41,444 nt of DNA from Deinococcus marmoris DSM 12784. Its GTDB lineage: Bacteria; Deinococcota; Deinococci; Deinococcales; Deinococcaceae. Position numbers and translations under genes: made by a program. Below, one piece after another: positions 38,239-41,444 of this stretch (positions are counted from its first letter, which is position 1; each line of letters starts with the position of its first letter). The stretch is taken from the NCBI RefSeq assembly GCF_000701405.1, contig NZ_JNIV01000038.1:1-41444 (forward strand). Reading direction: 5' to 3'. The notes under the pieces were generated by a model that ran no database searches, was not told the DNA's origin, and saw only the letters and a list, made by a program, of their open reading frames with translations.

Positions 38239-38646
38239 ATGAACACTAACACCCGCGCCACTTCACGCACTTGGAAGGCCCACACCACCTACCGGGAATG
38301 CAGCGTAGTTACGGCCCTCACCACGCATATGGTCACGATTACCCGCACCGCTTCAGGCTTCCAGGCTATCGTTGACGGCCTGCTTGTGGGCGTACTAGAA
38401 GCTGACCGCGTCCTGAGAGCCGCTGACCGCCTGGAAATAATCGCCGAAATGCTGGAGAACGGTCCAATCGGCACGCCTGCCACCCGTGAGCTTCACCACA
38501 AGCTGAGCCGTCTGGGCTTCCACAACCACTACCAGACTGCGAGCGATGCTCTGGCCGGCTCCGTTCCTTCCCTCGCTGCTCTGAGCGAAGCGGATGCCTA
38601 CGCCGCGCGCGTGATCGCGCACGGCCAGTGGGGCATGACCGCCTAG
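38239..38646 (+). CDS. Unknown protein in the integrative element
   Basis: 135 residues. AAAGGAG (38227-38233) sets the ATG. The N-terminal third is Thr-rich and beta-like (HMVTITRTASGFQAIVDGLLVGVLEAD), then helical (RVLRAADRLEIIAEMLENG), then ELHHKLSRLGFHNHYQTASDALAG and a small helical end. It is the first gene under the repressor-controlled promoter. I recognise no family; it could be an excisionase-level regulator or cargo, but nothing in the sequence proves either. Confidence 0.65.
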   Translation: MNTNTRATSRTWKAHTTYRECSVVTALTTHMVTITRTASGFQAIVDGLLVGVLEADRVLRAADRLEIIAEMLENGPIGTPATRELHHKLSRLGFHNHYQTASDALAGSVPSLAALSEADAYAARVIAHGQWGMTA

Positions 38647-38926
38647 ACCGGGTAGGGGAATGCACCTAGCCCCCAACTTGCCCTTTACTGGAAGCTATAC
38701 CCGCGTACCGATTAACATGGCAAGGAGGCCGAAGCGCCTGCGCCTGCCCCGTTTACGCTTCCAGTCGCGCCTCATTCGGAGCTGTCTCCACATGGAAGGA
38801 CAGCCCACCATGACGCGCGCCCTAGCTGCCACAGTGCTGGCTTACCGCTTATGCGCCTGCATGCAAGCTGAGGAATAGCACACCCGACGAAGCCTAGAAG
38901 TGGCACCGTGGCTTGAGTCGGAGAAC
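38647..38926. other. Spacer between the unknown gene and mcrC
   Basis: 280 bp. A possible small basic frame (38717-38878, 53 codons, no clear ribosome site) and a nested 22-codon frame from ATG 38810 with GGAAGGA upstream are seen; neither is convincing. Confidence 0.35.
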
Positions 38927-40285
38927 TCAGGCAGGCGACAACACAGGCTGAGCCAACACTTCAGCGGCAGGCAAGAGTGACACCATCTGAGTCTCGGCAT
39001 GAAGATCAACGGTGATCAGGCGAAGCGTGATTCCTCCGGCCAGTTCGATGGGAGCCATGCTAAGCGGCAGCGACGGAAGCTGTGGATAGATCAGGCATAC
39101 CTCCCTCTGCACTTGCGCGTGCTGGAACACCTGGCTGTAGGCCAGCATCTGATAGGCGTCGGTATTCGAGACATCGTAAGTAGGAGCTTTCTTGGGATCA
39201 AGGCGTTTCCATTTGGTGTCCGCCACGATGACCTGGCCGCCCGGAAGAGTAACAAGCAGGTCAGGGCGCAGCCGGAAAGCACGGTGGAGGCCAACTTTTC
39301 CCAAAGCGCGGTCCGTCACCTGCGTTTCAACACTCCAGGTGGGTTGCTGAGCGCGCAGGAGATGGGCCACGTACGCTTCATAAACCTTATTCATGTCGAA
39401 GAGCAGAGCATGCGCTGTGGCCTCCTGCCCCCCTACCAGTGGATTGAGTTCCAGCAATACTAGGCGACAGAGCGCCTCCAGGGTGGCGAAGTGGCTGTGG
39501 CCGCGTTCGAGCCGCCACGCGCTGAAGTCGCGGCGAATGTCGGCACTCGGCGGCACGTCGTCCATGACATAACCGAGTTCACGGGCCAACCGGCGGGTGC
39601 CGTCCACTTTCGTGAATTGGCCGATCCTGCTCACTGCAAGCCGCACCAGTCGGGTTTCAGCACGGTCCGGCAGATACTCGTCGAAGGTGACATGGAACAG
39701 GTGGGCGCGGCTGGCGGGCTGGCGCACCTGTCGGGGCAGGTCAAGGCGTCCGCGCAGGCCGGAGCGTTCCTGCTGCACATTCACGTAAGCGTGTGGAACC
39801 CCGCGTCTAACCGCCGCGCGCATGCCCTCCAGCGCATAGCGCAACACCACTTCCAGCAAAGGCATGCGGGCCGTGTCTAGCTCGGCGGGTGGGGCCACAC
39901 GGAAGCGCTCGTCAGTCGTTGCAAGCATCCTCAGCAACAAAGTGCGGCTGCGGAGCAGCGACTCCGGTTCCTGACGCGTGCCGGGCCGTTCATGGGTCTT
40001 CGGCAGAATCTCCACAGTCGTCCCGCCCGGTAGCCGGATGATTCCTACCCATTGGGCCAGCTTCAGCGCATTGGTGCGCCCTGAGCGCGTCAAGGTTGCC
40101 ACCGGGTTCAAGTTTTCCGCTTTAGCGTTCCCCTCTCCCTGGTCAATGACGAGGGACTGGAGCGCCTCAAAGTCCTGCAGACTCAGCATATGAACGTTCT
40201 TCTCACCTGTCCGGCTGACGTTGCCCTGAAGAAGCGTGTCGTGTTCCCGTACCAGCAGGTGCGCCTGCCCGTGTCTGGCGATCAC
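38927..40285 (-). CDS. mcrC: McrC nuclease subunit of a McrBC restriction system
   Basis: 452 residues from GTG 40285. It overlaps the mcrB stop by 4 nt (GTGA), so the two are coupled. The N-terminal region has QWVGIIRLPGGTTVEILPK, common in McrC. The C-terminal half holds the PD-(D/E)xK nuclease core: RLRPDLLVTLPGGQVIVADTKWKRLD. McrC joins McrB rings and cleaves DNA between modified-cytosine sites. With mcrB broken, it probably lacks its motor. Confidence 0.93.
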   Translation of the reverse strand: MIARHGQAHLLVREHDTLLQGNVSRTGEKNVHMLSLQDFEALQSLVIDQGEGNAKAENLNPVATLTRSGRTNALKLAQWVGIIRLPGGTTVEILPKTHERPGTRQEPESLLRSRTLLLRMLATTDERFRVAPPAELDTARMPLLEVVLRYALEGMRAAVRRGVPHAYVNVQQERSGLRGRLDLPRQVRQPASRAHLFHVTFDEYLPDRAETRLVRLAVSRIGQFTKVDGTRRLARELGYVMDDVPPSADIRRDFSAWRLERGHSHFATLEALCRLVLLELNPLVGGQEATAHALLFDMNKVYEAYVAHLLRAQQPTWSVETQVTDRALGKVGLHRAFRLRPDLLVTLPGGQVIVADTKWKRLDPKKAPTYDVSNTDAYQMLAYSQVFQHAQVQREVCLIYPQLPSLPLSMAPIELAGGITLRLITVDLHAETQMVSLLPAAEVLAQPVLSPA

Positions 40286-41150
40286 GAGTCGAATCGAAAC
40301 GCCGAATCGTCCAGACTGCTATAGACCCGCACGAAGGCTTCCACATCCTTAAACGCCGCGTCGTTGCGGTGATAGCGGATATCGGGGCCGTTGCCGACAC
40401 GCTCGATGAATTGCATGCCTGCCGGTTTGCCGTCGTCACCCAGCACTTCCCGAATCTTGCCCCAGTCCTCGAAGAAATACTCTTCGAGAAGTGGCAGGAT
40501 ACGTTCGCGTAGAGCGCTTGCCACCCCCTCCAGCGTGGCGGGCAGCCCTAGCAGATAGGCATGACCAATCATCTGCTCGCGGCCTAACAGGCGCTCGATG
40601 CGCGTGTTAATGGCGTACAGAAACTTACGGAGGTCCAGCGCTACGCCGTCCTCCAACTCCAGCACGGGCAGGATTTCGGGTTTGGGCCAGATTGGATGGA
40701 ACACGAAGCGCCGCCGCAAAGCCGCGTCCAGCAGGGTCAGGCTGCGGTCTGCGGTGTTCATGGTGCCGATCACGTACAGGCTGCGCGGAATACCTAGCGC
40801 TCGGCGGCTGAGGGGTAGTGTGACCGTCAGGGCTTCCGCCGCGCCAACCCGCTTGTCAGCCTCCAAAAGGGTCAGTAGCTCGCCGAAAATCTTAGCGACA
40901 TTACCCCGGTTGATCTCGTCAATGATCAGTACGTGCGGCCGCATCCCTGCACCCTTGCCCTCACTTATAGGTTTAGCTGCCTCGTCGCCTGCCACAGGTC
41001 CAAGCTGTGCCAGCACCTGCGCTGTCGTAATGCCTGCCACCCGCTGTAAGGTCTGCTGCGTGAATGCCTTGCCCGTGACCGCCTGCGCGTCCAAGCTCAG
41101 GCCCTTGGCCAGCCAGCGCACGGACCGGGCGTGGGCGTAATTTAAACTGA
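40282..41150 (-). pseudogene. mcrB: mcrB 3' part, truncated by an IS
   Basis: The frame ends at 40282 and remains open rightward through GTG 41121 into the IS border. The retained part has the AAA+ Walker B motif (HVLIIDEINRGNVAKIFGELL), sensor I (YVIGTMNTADRSL), an arginine-finger pair (ALRRRFVF) and the C-terminal region. The Walker A loop (GPPGTGKT-type) and N-terminal modified-DNA-binding domain are absent. A transposase reading in another frame runs to 41153, so an element inserted within mcrB. Without Walker A the product cannot hydrolyse GTP. The exact junction is not known. Confidence 0.8.
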
Positions 41151-41152
41151 CC

Positions 41153-41444
41153 TTACGCGGCAGAGTTTTGAAAATTCTCGGATTGCTGCCTCAGCCTTTG
41201 TAATTCCTCGTATGAAGTTTTAAGAGCGGCGATATACATCTTTGTTCGCATCGCAAAGTGATTTTCCTTGCGGATGATTTTCAATTTTTCCAGCTTGATA
41301 TGTCCGTAGAATGAACAGAGAATGTGTTTGATCTGACATGCAGGTGTACTGGCAGGCGACTTCCCAAGAGAGGCATTTTGCTTGAGTGATTTGTGAAATT
41401 CTTCTACGGGCCATCGTTTCTGATAGATCGCAAGGGTTTCATTT
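41153..41444 (-). CDS. Transposase C-terminal part, IS4-superfamily (runs off the right edge)
   Basis: About 96 codons end at TAA 41153-41155. The reading contains IYQKRWPVEEFHKSLKQN, which fits the Y-(2)-R-(3)-E-(6)-K signature of IS4-type DDE transposases, then QIKHILCSFYGHIKLEKL and HFAMRTKMYIAAL. It is A+T-rich, unlike the host. Its N-terminus and the other IS end lie beyond the window. The apparent 64-codon frame on the same strand (41220-41414) is a shadow of this one. Confidence 0.82.
   Translation of the reverse strand, partial: NETLAIYQKRWPVEEFHKSLKQNASLGKSPASTPACQIKHILCSFYGHIKLEKLKIIRKENHFAMRTKMYIAALKTSYEELQRLRQQSENFQNSAA

Noticed and set aside
38717..38878. 53-codon basic frame between the unknown gene and mcrC
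   Set aside because: No ribosome site or promoter box at its start; Arg-rich composition suggests chance.

Overview
The window looks like a Deinococcus-type chromosome: high G+C, many genes with a TANNNT -10 box 4-8 nt before the ATG and no Shine-Dalgarno (leaderless pattern), and small hairpin-rich intergenic repeats. Genus is inferred from style and protein resemblance, not from a search. Both ends lie inside different insertion-sequence transposases, so the window is probably a whole contig broken at IS repeats.

Layout. 1-316: start of a minus-strand transposase and a perfect hairpin. 384-2539: secreted vWA-like protein plus a large membrane/coiled-coil protein. 2862-5825: alaS, carrying an in-frame insert of about 100 codons at about 39% G+C. 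6007-9876: envelope polysaccharide genes (beta-helix protein, O-antigen-ligase-like polymerase, WecG/TagA transferase). 9984-10803: two-gene operon of uncharacterised families (DUF7662-like, DUF6979-like). 10874-13211: CPA1 antiporter and a CurA-like reductase. 13550-16542: C39-like peptidase with TPRs, a coiled-coil membrane protein, a small membrane protein and a TAXI solute-binding protein. 16552-20875: HTH regulator, cell-wall amidase abutting an alkyltransferase-like repair protein, membrane-anchored cytochrome c. 20927-24071: LysR/methyltransferase and MarR/VOC divergent pairs, each with a visible operator, then a MmcQ/YjbR protein. 24232-28632: exported alpha/beta hydrolase, small proteins, sulfurtransferase and SufE. 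28730-33976: thyA-folA, a MASE1-GGDEF-EAL protein and der. 34005-34140: a MITE-like element. 34160-35434: nitrilase-fold protein whose nucleophile Cys is replaced by Ser. 35458-35885: tRNA operon Ser(UGA)-Ser(GCU)-Arg(ACG) with promoter and terminator.

From about 35886 to the right end composition and content change: tyrosine integrase next to tRNA-Arg, an XRE repressor facing an unknown gene across an array of dyads spaced 32 bp, then mcrC and the 3' part of mcrB. mcrB is cut by an IS4-superfamily element before its Walker A region. This reads as an integrative element in the tRNA locus carrying a McrBC restriction system that is probably disabled, or split by the IS with its other half beyond the window.

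The best candidates for something undescribed are the AT-rich insert in alaS, the DUF7662-DUF6979 operon, the vWA/membrane pair, the Ser-substituted nitrilase-fold protein, the integrase-proximal repeats and operator array, and a rod-like RNA structure upstream of der.
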